A stretch of DNA of 64,000 nt from an uncultured Spirochaetota bacterium (GTDB taxonomy: Bacteria; Spirochaetota; Spirochaetia; JAFGXN01): assembly GCA_944390005.1 (NCBI GenBank), contig CALXOJ010000008.1, forward strand, positions 1 to 64,000. The letters are read 5' to 3'. Both the position numbers and the translations under genes were made by a program. Under the pieces are notes generated by a model. It saw nothing but the letters and a program-made list of their open reading frames with translations, ran no database searches and had not been told where the DNA came from. Shown piece by piece: positions 17,627 through 25,765 of the stretch (position 1 is its first letter; every line of letters starts with the position of its first letter).

Positions 17627-19042
17627 TTATATTCGTCGGAAAATCCGCATCGATCCGGAATAAATCAAACGAAAATCCGATTCGGGAAGAGATTCGTAAT
17701 CGGCGACCATGATATAACCTCCGTTGTCCAATTTTGAACACAACTCGAAAATCACTTTTCCCGCTTTTTCCTTATTATAGTATGAAGTTCTGCCTTTTGC
17801 AACAATAAATTTCATTTTTGGAAATTGATTTCCGTTCTCAACACTATGATACTCGAAAAGCAGCTTTTCCGCAAGATTTTTTTTGAACTTGAAACCGTTT
17901 TTTGTCTCTTCCGCATAATCGATCAGAGGAGAGGACGGATCAATGTTCTGAATCATCAGATTCGGTCCCATTGAAATTTTCAAAAGATCGTCGTCTGTAG
18001 CCCAGACCCGCAGCGGCAAATCGCTCTTCTTTGAAAGCAGTGCGGCAGCCAAGGAATAGGCACTGTGACCGTATCCGCACCAAGAAACCCATACGTTAAA
18101 ATTTTTATCGGAAGTATCGAATGACAGAGATTTAATCGCATCAAAATATTCGTTCGACCAAATATCTTCCTCTTCTTCCTTCGTTAAAAACGGCAGTAAC
18201 TGCGCATATTCTGAAAGAGTGTGAAAGTTGGGAGCGCTTCCGTTTTTTTTCAAATAATCAGAAAAAGCATCATAAACAGCACGATAACTCCATTCATTGA
18301 CATAAAATCCGCAAATGGATTCCAAGCCAGCCGTAAACTGTTCAAACAATGCTTGATCATCTTCCGTTTTTGCAGACTCCGCCGCAACAGAAGAAGGTGA
18401 AACTTCGTGCAAATCGCCTTCGTGTTCCTCTTTGACAGGAGGTTCCTCATCGATCCTTTTTACGAATGTTTTTTGAATTTTATCAGCAGCAGGCGTCATT
18501 TGCTCGAGAGAAATCGATACGGCTTCCGAACCGAATCCTCCCGCTGACTCTCCGTCTGCCAGCAAATTAACGTTCAGTAAAATATAGAGGCGGTTGTCAT
18601 GGTGAACCAAACCGTTTATATATTTAATACTGATGTCGGAAAAGAGAGGATGCGCAGACTGGACGTCGGCATAGCGAACAGAACATACCTTATCCACTTT
18701 ATCAACAACAACGCCTAAGTAATAATCTCCAAATTGCAAGACAATCAAATTTTCAACATCTTCTTCCGATTCCGCAAGTTCTTTTTCCGGAAGCGGCAGA
18801 TGGAACAGAAGGCGCAAATCGATAACACTGATGATCTCTCCCCGCAAATTATAAACACCTCGGACATAAAACGGAGCATTCGGGATATAGGTAAATTCCA
18901 TCATCCGTGAAATCTCTTTAACTTGCATAATATCAATGCCGTATTCTTTTCCGGCTAAAGTAAAAGTAATAATTTTTAATTCGGAAACTTCAACCGTCTC
19001 TTCGACGTCAGACGGATTGCTCATGTGCTTATTTTCGTTCAT
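17627..19042 (-). CDS. cheW: CheW coupling protein fused to CheR-like domain
   Basis: 471 residues, three times a plain CheW. Residues about 20-165 are CheW (ITFTLAGKEYGIDIMQVKEI, GVYNLRGEIISVIDLR, GVVVDKV), which couples CheA to receptors. A Glu/Ser-rich linker (about 170-230) follows. Residues about 235-471 resemble a CheR-type methyltransferase fold (VWVSWCGYGHSAYSLAAALL at the SAM-site position, then LRVWATDDD). The usual CheR glycine-rich motif is altered, so catalysis is uncertain. Borrelia CheW3 has the same fused layout. The start overlaps the cheA stop by 1 base (TAATG). Confidence 0.9.
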   Translation of the reverse strand: MNENKHMSNPSDVEETVEVSELKIITFTLAGKEYGIDIMQVKEISRMMEFTYIPNAPFYVRGVYNLRGEIISVIDLRLLFHLPLPEKELAESEEDVENLIVLQFGDYYLGVVVDKVDKVCSVRYADVQSAHPLFSDISIKYINGLVHHDNRLYILLNVNLLADGESAGGFGSEAVSISLEQMTPAADKIQKTFVKRIDEEPPVKEEHEGDLHEVSPSSVAAESAKTEDDQALFEQFTAGLESICGFYVNEWSYRAVYDAFSDYLKKNGSAPNFHTLSEYAQLLPFLTKEEEEDIWSNEYFDAIKSLSFDTSDKNFNVWVSWCGYGHSAYSLAAALLSKKSDLPLRVWATDDDLLKISMGPNLMIQNIDPSSPLIDYAEETKNGFKFKKNLAEKLLFEYHSVENGNQFPKMKFIVAKGRTSYYNKEKAGKVIFELCSKLDNGGYIMVADYESLPESDFRLIYSGSMRIFRRI

Positions 19043-21417
19043 TACGCATCCTCCGCCGCGGCAACAACATCGGCTTCTCCGGAAAGAGCGTGGACTTGAT
19101 CCAATAACTGCTGCACATCGATAATCAGAGAAACACTTCCATCTCCCAAAATAGTCGCTCCGGCCATTCCGAATGTTTTGGAGTATTTATCTTTTAACGG
19201 CTTAATAACAACATCTTCCTCGCCCAAAAGCGAATCCACAATCAGCCCCATTTTCCGCTCTTCATTACCGACAATGACCATATATTCGTAAGAATTGCCT
19301 TTTTTTTCTGCTGACGGCAATCCGAAAATACGGTTCAAGCGCAAAATGTAAATCAGCTCTTCACGAATCTTAAGGACTTCCCGACCTTCAATCAGTTTAA
19401 TCTCCTCTTTCAGAATTCGATGGCTGTCAATAACGGAGTTGATCGGAATCACAAATTTGGAACCGACGCTGCGAATCAAAAGACCTTGAATAATGGCCAG
19501 CGTCAACGGCAATCGGATGACAAACGACGTTCCGACGCCTTTTCGCGAATTGACCTGAATGGTTCCTTTCAGTTTTTCAATTTGCGTGCGAACAACGTCC
19601 AGTCCGACACCGCGTCCGGAAATTGAAGAGACCGTATCCGAGGTCGAAAAACCGGGCATAAAAATCAAATTGTGAACTTCCTGTTCGTTTAAAACGGCGT
19701 CAGGAGCAATCAGACCTTTTTCAATCGCTTTCTGCCGAACCTTTTCGGCGTCAATTCCGGCGCCATCATCGCTGACTTCGATGACAATCATACTGCCTTC
19801 ATTTCCGGCGCGCATGATTACGGTTCCCGTTTCCGGTTTACCGGCGGCAGCGCGTTTCTCGGCGCTCTCCAACCCGTGATCCAAGGAATTGCGGACACAG
19901 TGAATCAACGGATCCAATAGATCTTCGACAATAGATTTGTCCAGTTCTGTGTCCTCTCCCTCAAGAATCAGATCTGTTTTTTTGTTCAAAGAATGAGACA
20001 AATCGCGGACAAGCCGTGGAAATCGGGCAAAAAGCGTCGAAATCGGCACCATCCGGATTTGCATGATCCCTTCCTGTAAACTGCTTGTATTTAAAGCCAA
20101 CTTTTGTGTTGAATTTTTTAAATCGTCGGCATTTTTTTTAAACTTATCTTCAAAATGACTGTATGTGTCAAATAATTCCAAACAACGGTCCCGAAAACCT
20201 TGTACCCGTTCGGTTACATTTTCTCCCGAGTTGTTTTCGTCATCCGTATTCAAAGAATAGTCTTCTAATACATCGAAAAGAGAAAAAACCTCTGTTTCCA
20301 GTTTGGAATTTAATGAGCGAAACTCGCCGATCAGTTGGTGGTAAACGTCGCTTACTTGATTGATAGCAGACTTATTAATGACCGATTCACTGATCATGTT
20401 CAGCAGACTGTCGATCTTTTTGGAATCGACTCTTAAAATCGACGACTGATTCTGCTTTTTATTCTTTTTATCTGCATCGGTCTCGGTTTTTGCTTTTTGC
20501 TTTGATTCGGCAGCAATAGCATTCGCCGACTCGTCGGAAACAGTATGCGTTTCGGGTTCTTCTTTTTGAACGGGTGCCGATGCAGGCGTTTCTGCGGGTG
20601 CAGGATGGAAATGCTCAAACGAATTTTCGTTTAATTCCGAAATTTGAGAGCCGGTTGTGACGTCTGTGATAGTCACCAAATCTTGAATGACATCCCGATC
20701 AGCGGAACTGGCAACAAAATAAAAAACGTCGGGATAAAACACGTCCTCATTCAGCGCTTCGAAGTCGGGAGTGGTCTTTAAAATTGTTCCTTCATTTTTA
20801 AGCGCCGCATAAACCTGAATTCCGCCGATGGTATTCATCAATGCGGATTCATCAAAGAAAACGCGTACCTGATAGAGTTTTTGATCTCCTTCCAAAAGTT
20901 CCAACAACTCTTCAAGTTCATTTTCATCCAATGCAGGATCGCACTCTTCCGAAGGAATCGGTTGCTGTGAATTGACAGCAGCTGCTGAATCGACGGGAGC
21001 CGCAGCCGAATCGTCTGTTTCTCCCGTCAACCTGTGCAGCCTGGCTTTTAATTCTTCAATACCTTGATCTTCATAAACACTCCCTTCCATGCGGCAGTCA
21101 ACCATCGACTTAATCACATCGACAGCCACCAATAACGCATCTACAACGGAGTGAGTCACGCTTTGACGACCTTCCCGGATTCCATCCAGAACGTCCTCAA
21201 GCACATGGGTCAAGTCCGCTAATTCGGTGATGGCGACTGTTGCGGCCGCTCCCTTTAATGTGTGAGCGGCGCGAAACAGTTCATCAATGCAGTCCTTATC
21301 GGTCGCATCGTTTTCCAAAACCAAAATATTTTGCTCCAACTGCTCGATTTGAATTCTTGCCTCTTCAAAAAAGTCGTTCAGCAGTTCCTCGTTATTCGGA
21401 TCAAGGTAATCACTCAT
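19042..21417 (-). CDS. cheA: Chemotaxis histidine kinase CheA
   Basis: Cytoplasmic kinase of 791 residues with the full layout: Hpt domain with phospho-His 52 in RAAHTLKGAA; a CheY-binding-like P2 region (about 185-285); a Glu/Lys/Ala-rich linker (about 290-350); the dimerisation domain; the ATPase boxes LIHCVRNSLDHGLE, VSDDGAGID and GRGVGLDVV; and a C-terminal CheW-like domain with LIRSVGSKFVIPINSV. It follows flaA by 21 bases. No receptor gene is present in the window. Confidence 0.96.
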   Translation of the reverse strand: MSDYLDPNNEELLNDFFEEARIQIEQLEQNILVLENDATDKDCIDELFRAAHTLKGAAATVAITELADLTHVLEDVLDGIREGRQSVTHSVVDALLVAVDVIKSMVDCRMEGSVYEDQGIEELKARLHRLTGETDDSAAAPVDSAAAVNSQQPIPSEECDPALDENELEELLELLEGDQKLYQVRVFFDESALMNTIGGIQVYAALKNEGTILKTTPDFEALNEDVFYPDVFYFVASSADRDVIQDLVTITDVTTGSQISELNENSFEHFHPAPAETPASAPVQKEEPETHTVSDESANAIAAESKQKAKTETDADKKNKKQNQSSILRVDSKKIDSLLNMISESVINKSAINQVSDVYHQLIGEFRSLNSKLETEVFSLFDVLEDYSLNTDDENNSGENVTERVQGFRDRCLELFDTYSHFEDKFKKNADDLKNSTQKLALNTSSLQEGIMQIRMVPISTLFARFPRLVRDLSHSLNKKTDLILEGEDTELDKSIVEDLLDPLIHCVRNSLDHGLESAEKRAAAGKPETGTVIMRAGNEGSMIVIEVSDDGAGIDAEKVRQKAIEKGLIAPDAVLNEQEVHNLIFMPGFSTSDTVSSISGRGVGLDVVRTQIEKLKGTIQVNSRKGVGTSFVIRLPLTLAIIQGLLIRSVGSKFVIPINSVIDSHRILKEEIKLIEGREVLKIREELIYILRLNRIFGLPSAEKKGNSYEYMVIVGNEERKMGLIVDSLLGEEDVVIKPLKDKYSKTFGMAGATILGDGSVSLIIDVQQLLDQVHALSGEADVVAAAEDA

Positions 21418-21438
21418 TTTTTAACCCGTTGAGTACAC

Positions 21439-22578
21439 TCAGTTCTGGTTCATTCTCTGCTTTTCAATGTATTCGAGCGTCAACTGTTCACCGAGACGGG
21501 AGAAGTTGTAATCGCTCATAAAATCATTGTAATCGGAAACAATGTTCCAGTAAGCATCGTCGTCAATATCCAGATTGTTTTCAATGACGTCTTTATCATA
21601 CTCAATATCAATTTGTTTGATATATCCGATGAAATCGCCGCCCTCATGCTGAATGTCTTTCACAATTCTCAAAGCAATGACTTTCCAGCCGCGGTTCAGC
21701 ATCGGATAAGTCGGAGCCGTCTTCAAATCGCGATCTTTGATGTTTGCAATGTAATTGGGGTTCTCCCACTCCAATCTCTGCCAACCGGTAAAATTGAAGT
21801 CTCCGATTGTATAAACTTTCTCGTTGTAATTGGAGTCGCGCAAAACAACCTGTAATTTGTGAGGATAATTACGTCCGCAAACAACGGCAGAAATCTTTTT
21901 AATGTTTTTTACATTGTCAATAGCGCCGCGTCCGTTCTGAAACATAAATTCATCGGTTCCCGGTTTTTTGTAGTAAACGGGAATTTCAAACGGAGGAACG
22001 ATATCGGCATATGCATACCGGCTTCCCTGCGGGAAATTCGCGCGCACGCCCAAAACTTTTCCGGGATTCTCAACGCCCAATTTCTCGTTTCCGAAAACCG
22101 TTTCCGCGTCTGTCACTTCCACTTCTTTCACCATTGATTTGGCCATGGTATCGGGGAAAGCGGCAGAGGAATTCAATTTAACCCTCCACTGCTCAATCGC
22201 CAGAGAAACGTCAAATTCAGCTCTCTCCTCTTCCGACAAAGCATAGGTAGAGTAATCAGCCAATTCGATAATCGTATCGGGATTTTGACCGTCTTCTTCC
22301 TCTCCCGCTGTCAAAAGCGAAAAGTCCAGCAAAGTCGCTTTGTGCGCTTCGCCTTCGGCACCTTCTTCAGCTTCAGCTGTTTCGGCATCAGTTTCAGCCG
22401 TTTCAGCTTCGGCAACGGCAGCGTCAGCTTCAGCCGTTTCAGCTTCAGCGGCGGTCTGGGCGACAGGCTGTTCCGCTGTTGTTTCTTCCGTCGCAGTCTC
22501 GACCGGCGCCTCCTGCGCGAATGTCAATGAGCCCGACAAAAAGAAAACGAGAATAAAAAGAAAGAATTTGTTTTTCAT
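21439..22578 (-). CDS. flaA: Flagellar filament outer-layer (sheath) protein FlaA
   Basis: Periplasmic sheath protein of the spirochaete flagellum. The 379 residues have a Sec signal peptide (about 1-21). A low-complexity Ala/Glu/Thr segment (about 22-78, repeats such as AETAEADA) follows, then the FlaA body (LGVRANFPQGSRYAYADIVPPFE, GRNYPHKLQVVLRDSN, GWKVIALRIVKDIQHEGGDF). The low-complexity insert sits at the new N terminus of the mature protein. The gene lies between gerMN (9-base gap) and cheA. Confidence 0.9.
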   Translation of the reverse strand: MKNKFFLFILVFFLSGSLTFAQEAPVETATEETTAEQPVAQTAAEAETAEADAAVAEAETAETDAETAEAEEGAEGEAHKATLLDFSLLTAGEEEDGQNPDTIIELADYSTYALSEEERAEFDVSLAIEQWRVKLNSSAAFPDTMAKSMVKEVEVTDAETVFGNEKLGVENPGKVLGVRANFPQGSRYAYADIVPPFEIPVYYKKPGTDEFMFQNGRGAIDNVKNIKKISAVVCGRNYPHKLQVVLRDSNYNEKVYTIGDFNFTGWQRLEWENPNYIANIKDRDLKTAPTYPMLNRGWKVIALRIVKDIQHEGGDFIGYIKQIDIEYDKDVIENNLDIDDDAYWNIVSDYNDFMSDYNFSRLGEQLTLEYIEKQRMNQN

Positions 22579-22587
22579 AAAAACCTC

Positions 22588-23112
22588 CTAATGTTCCGAA
22601 TCTTTCTCTTCCAATAATTTATTAACAACAACAGGATCATTCCCGTTGACAGTTACCGTTACTGAATCATATCCGGAAAAATTATCCGAAATGTTCTTTT
22701 TTACCAATTCCATTGCCGATTCAATCGGCAGTTTCGTTTCGGCAGCTTCCGAAGAGAGGTCAATCAAAATACCGTCCTCCGTAACTGCTACCTGATTTAC
22801 CCGCGTTGTGTACGGAAAAATCGGGTACGGATCCAACAATACAGAGCCTTGAATCAGTTGATTGACCAGCTCTTCAACACGATCCCGAGGCGAATCAAAA
22901 CGGGGCGCTAACCGGACTTCCCGGTAAAATTCACTTCCGTCCCGATTCGGAAAAGTTAAGATAAACTCCTGCCTCGTAACGGTTCGCACAATAAACGGAA
23001 CGGCCGAAATCGCAAACAGAAGCACCGTTGCGGCTGAAACCGCAATCAGGAACCATTTCGAATAAAGGAACTCTTTTCGAAAAAAGTTTCGCCTCCGTTT
23101 TATCCCGTCCAT
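22588..23112 (-). CDS. GerMN-domain membrane-anchored protein
   Basis: 174 residues: a basic cytoplasmic N terminus (KRRRNFFRKEF), one membrane helix (about 21-43), then a GerMN-type extracytoplasmic domain (about 60-165; VEELVNQLIQGS and VAVTEDGILIDLSSE are typical). GerMN proteins commonly act beside cell-wall amidases. Here the amidase gene is 6 bases upstream, which supports a peptidoglycan role near the flagella. Confidence 0.82.
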   Translation of the reverse strand: MDGIKRRRNFFRKEFLYSKWFLIAVSAATVLLFAISAVPFIVRTVTRQEFILTFPNRDGSEFYREVRLAPRFDSPRDRVEELVNQLIQGSVLLDPYPIFPYTTRVNQVAVTEDGILIDLSSEAAETKLPIESAMELVKKNISDNFSGYDSVTVTVNGNDPVVVNKLLEEKDSEH

Positions 23113-23118
23113 TCCTTT

Positions 23119-24159
23119 TTATTCCTCAACAGCAGCGAAGCCAACCATGAAATCTTTCACTCCGGTAAAGACCCCTTCCGCTATTTTATCACAATATTCG
23201 CCGTCGGCAAGCATTTTCATTTCATTTTCATTAGAAATGAACCCGACTTCCACCAAAACCGCCGGCATTTTGGCATACTTGACGACAAACCACTCCTCTT
23301 CTTTTATACCGCGATTTCGCGAAACGTCGCCAATGGTTTGCTCCATCCCGTCGCAAATCAGCTTGGAAAGCAGCCGGCTCTCCATCGTGATTTCATGGTC
23401 AAACAAATCCGTTATGACCGGCAAAACGGAGTCGTCAACGCCCTGTTTCACCTCTTCCGGCACAACGTCTCGTTTGACGTCCTGAGAGAGGAACCAAACC
23501 TCAAAGCCGGAGGCAGATTTGTTGATCGACGAATTGACGTGAATCGAAACAAACAACACCAAGTCGTCTTTCCCGCCCGCGACCCGATTGGCAATTTCGG
23601 TTCGCTCTTTCAAATCGGGATAAATATCCGTTGTTCTCGTCATCACGATCGGAATATCGGGAAACTCCCGGCGGATTTTATCCTCCAATCGCAATGCCAC
23701 ATCCAACGTGACTTCTTTTTCCGTCAGCGGTCCGCTGCGCCCCGGCAGTGTCTTGCCGGCAATCGCCCCCGGATCTTTTCCTCCATGTCCGGCGTCGATG
23801 ATAATCGCTTTTACACGCACCGGAGTCCGTTCACTGCGGCTGTTCTCGAGAAACTGCCGCACTTCTTTTTCGGCCGACGGTCCGAATAAAAATCCCTTCC
23901 CCTCTTTCTTGATATAATCAATCGTCTTCTTTTGATTATAGTCAATTATCAAAAAATCGCAATCCGGAGAAAAGACGATTTTTTTTCCTTCTGCGGAGAA
24001 AATCATTCCAATTTGACGACGCTCATCCCACAGCAAGTCTGCTTGAAACTCTTTCGTAAAATCGGAAAAAAACGCGTCGCCGAAAAGCGGAAACACTCCG
24101 CCTTTAATCAGCAGCAGAATCGCCCAAACAATTCCCGCGCCACTTCTCCAACACTTCAT
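23119..24159 (-). CDS. N-acetylmuramoyl-L-alanine amidase (Amidase_3)
   Basis: Zinc amidase that cuts the bond between muramic acid and the peptide stem. 346 residues with a hydrophobic N-terminal segment (about 7-28), a poorly conserved region, then the catalytic domain from about 115: DAGHGGKDPGA (zinc His near 125), the Glu in TEKEVTLDVA, FVSIHVNSS and the catalytic Glu in LVEVGFISNENE. The start overlaps the upstream ATP-grasp gene by 56 bases; a later start would lose the hydrophobic segment. It may remodel the wall for cell separation or flagellar insertion. Confidence 0.92.
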   Translation of the reverse strand: MKCWRSGAGIVWAILLLIKGGVFPLFGDAFFSDFTKEFQADLLWDERRQIGMIFSAEGKKIVFSPDCDFLIIDYNQKKTIDYIKKEGKGFLFGPSAEKEVRQFLENSRSERTPVRVKAIIIDAGHGGKDPGAIAGKTLPGRSGPLTEKEVTLDVALRLEDKIRREFPDIPIVMTRTTDIYPDLKERTEIANRVAGGKDDLVLFVSIHVNSSINKSASGFEVWFLSQDVKRDVVPEEVKQGVDDSVLPVITDLFDHEITMESRLLSKLICDGMEQTIGDVSRNRGIKEEEWFVVKYAKMPAVLVEVGFISNENEMKMLADGEYCDKIAEGVFTGVKDFMVGFAAVEE

Positions 24160-25765
24160 CCAATATCCCCAGTTTAAAAAAATGTCTGACGGTATCCGCC
24201 AGCCAAACGGCTCCCTGCACGCCGCCGCGCAAATAAACGCGGTAAAACAGTTCCCCTAGAATCAGGTTTGCCTTTTTCTCCCCCGCAAAAATGCGCATCC
24301 GTTTCAGACGTTTCAATCCGCCGCGGAATGCCGCATCATCCTTTTCTTCTATGAATAACGGCTCTTGACTGAATGAAATCAAGAGGTCGGAAAAATTTTC
24401 TTCTCTTTTTTTGTAAAAAAATTGATATGCAGGAGCTTTGCGGAGAGTAAAACGCGGCGCAAAAACGCCTTTTCCGTAAATCAGATACGCTTCCGTTTCG
24501 GGGTCGCCCGGTTTGAGTCGAACAAAAATCGTTTCAGCGGCTTTTTCGGCGGCGCACACCGCTTTGCGGCGGCTGCGGGAAACGGAAATAACGTTGCCGC
24601 ACTTTTCGACATTATTCCGAGGAAACCGAACGCGGCCGCCTGATTTGACGCGTAAAAACACGTGCCTGACACCGCGAATTTTCATCGCATCGCAAAGCCC
24701 CTCCACGCAAACAACTTCACCGGGAACCGATAAAAACGCCCGCTCGGCGGAGACTCGCCGTTTTTCGGTGCGCGGCAACGCAGCAGGCAATCCGACAGCC
24801 ACCCGCAGCGCCGCAGCGGTAACGTTGATTCCCGATGCATAAGGGTAGGTCCATCCCGACATAAAACCACCCGAAAGCCGCGCCGCCACCTCTCCGACGA
24901 CAGCTTTTTTCCGCGACGGAGAGTATTTAATGTCTCCTTTGGCTGCGCCGTCGCGAATACCCAGAGCAGCAACCGCTTTTTCGAATTCAGCAATCACGGC
25001 GGAGCGAATTTCGGCAGAGGCAGCTGTCGGCATGGTGTGTCCGGTTTCGATAAAATACGGCGGAAAGCAAATGATTCGATCGGCGAACCCGGTAACGGTC
25101 AGTTTTCCGTTTTGCACGATTCCGTCTAAGCTGAATTCGGGACCGTCGATAAACTCTTCAATAACAGCGGTTTTTGTTCGAGAAAATTTCAGTGCTTCTT
25201 CGACCGCCGCCGACAGATCTTCATAACGATCGATGCGGACGGTTCCGCGGCCGCCCATGTTGTCAACCGGCTTGACAACCAGCGGCAACGGCAGCTTCCG
25301 CGCTTCACAACTTTGTGCGGGAGAAGCCGCCGTCACAAATGCCGGCGAAGAGACTCCGTTTTGCAGAAAACATTCGCGCATGGCATCTTTGTGGGAAGCG
25401 CGAAAAGCAACTGTCGGAGGAAGTCCCGGCAGACCGAGTCGTTCAGCAGTAACGGCAACGCTGTACGAAAAATCAGTACCAGCAGTGAAAACTCCGTCGA
25501 TCGGCAGCCGTTCGGCAATGGTCTGAGCGGCGGAAACAACCGCTTCGGTATCGCTGATGTCGACCGTTTCGAATTGATCACAGAGAGAGGCCGCTTCAGC
25601 ATTCGGATTGCCGTCAAAGCCGACGACTGTCCAACCGAATGCGGCGGCGGTTTCAATCGCCGGGCGCTGCAAAAGACCGCAGCCGAGAATCAATACGGTT
25701 TTCTTTTCGGACGGAACCCGTATCCGCTCTTCCGCAAGAGGGAAAATATCACTTTTTCTGCGCAT
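24104..25765 (-). CDS. ATP-grasp ligase, substrate unknown
   Basis: 553 residues of the PurK/carbamoyl-phosphate-synthase-like ATP-grasp group: an N-terminal nucleotide-binding fold (VLILGCGLLQRPAIETAAAFGW), then the ATP-grasp core (LPLVVKPVDNMGGRG, AVIEEFIDGPEFSLDG, and VGEVAARLSGGFMSGWTY in the metal-binding position). An extra C-terminal region of about 130 residues (from about 420) has no motif I know. These enzymes join a carboxylate to an amine or thiol. The context of sugar-nucleotide genes suggests a step that decorates a glycan, such as adding an amino acid, but this is inference. ATG 25765 is preferred to a TTG 9 bases upstream. Confidence 0.8.
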   Translation of the reverse strand: MRRKSDIFPLAEERIRVPSEKKTVLILGCGLLQRPAIETAAAFGWTVVGFDGNPNAEAASLCDQFETVDISDTEAVVSAAQTIAERLPIDGVFTAGTDFSYSVAVTAERLGLPGLPPTVAFRASHKDAMRECFLQNGVSSPAFVTAASPAQSCEARKLPLPLVVKPVDNMGGRGTVRIDRYEDLSAAVEEALKFSRTKTAVIEEFIDGPEFSLDGIVQNGKLTVTGFADRIICFPPYFIETGHTMPTAASAEIRSAVIAEFEKAVAALGIRDGAAKGDIKYSPSRKKAVVGEVAARLSGGFMSGWTYPYASGINVTAAALRVAVGLPAALPRTEKRRVSAERAFLSVPGEVVCVEGLCDAMKIRGVRHVFLRVKSGGRVRFPRNNVEKCGNVISVSRSRRKAVCAAEKAAETIFVRLKPGDPETEAYLIYGKGVFAPRFTLRKAPAYQFFYKKREENFSDLLISFSQEPLFIEEKDDAAFRGGLKRLKRMRIFAGEKKANLILGELFYRVYLRGGVQGAVWLADTVRHFFKLGILDEVLEKWRGNCLGDSAAD

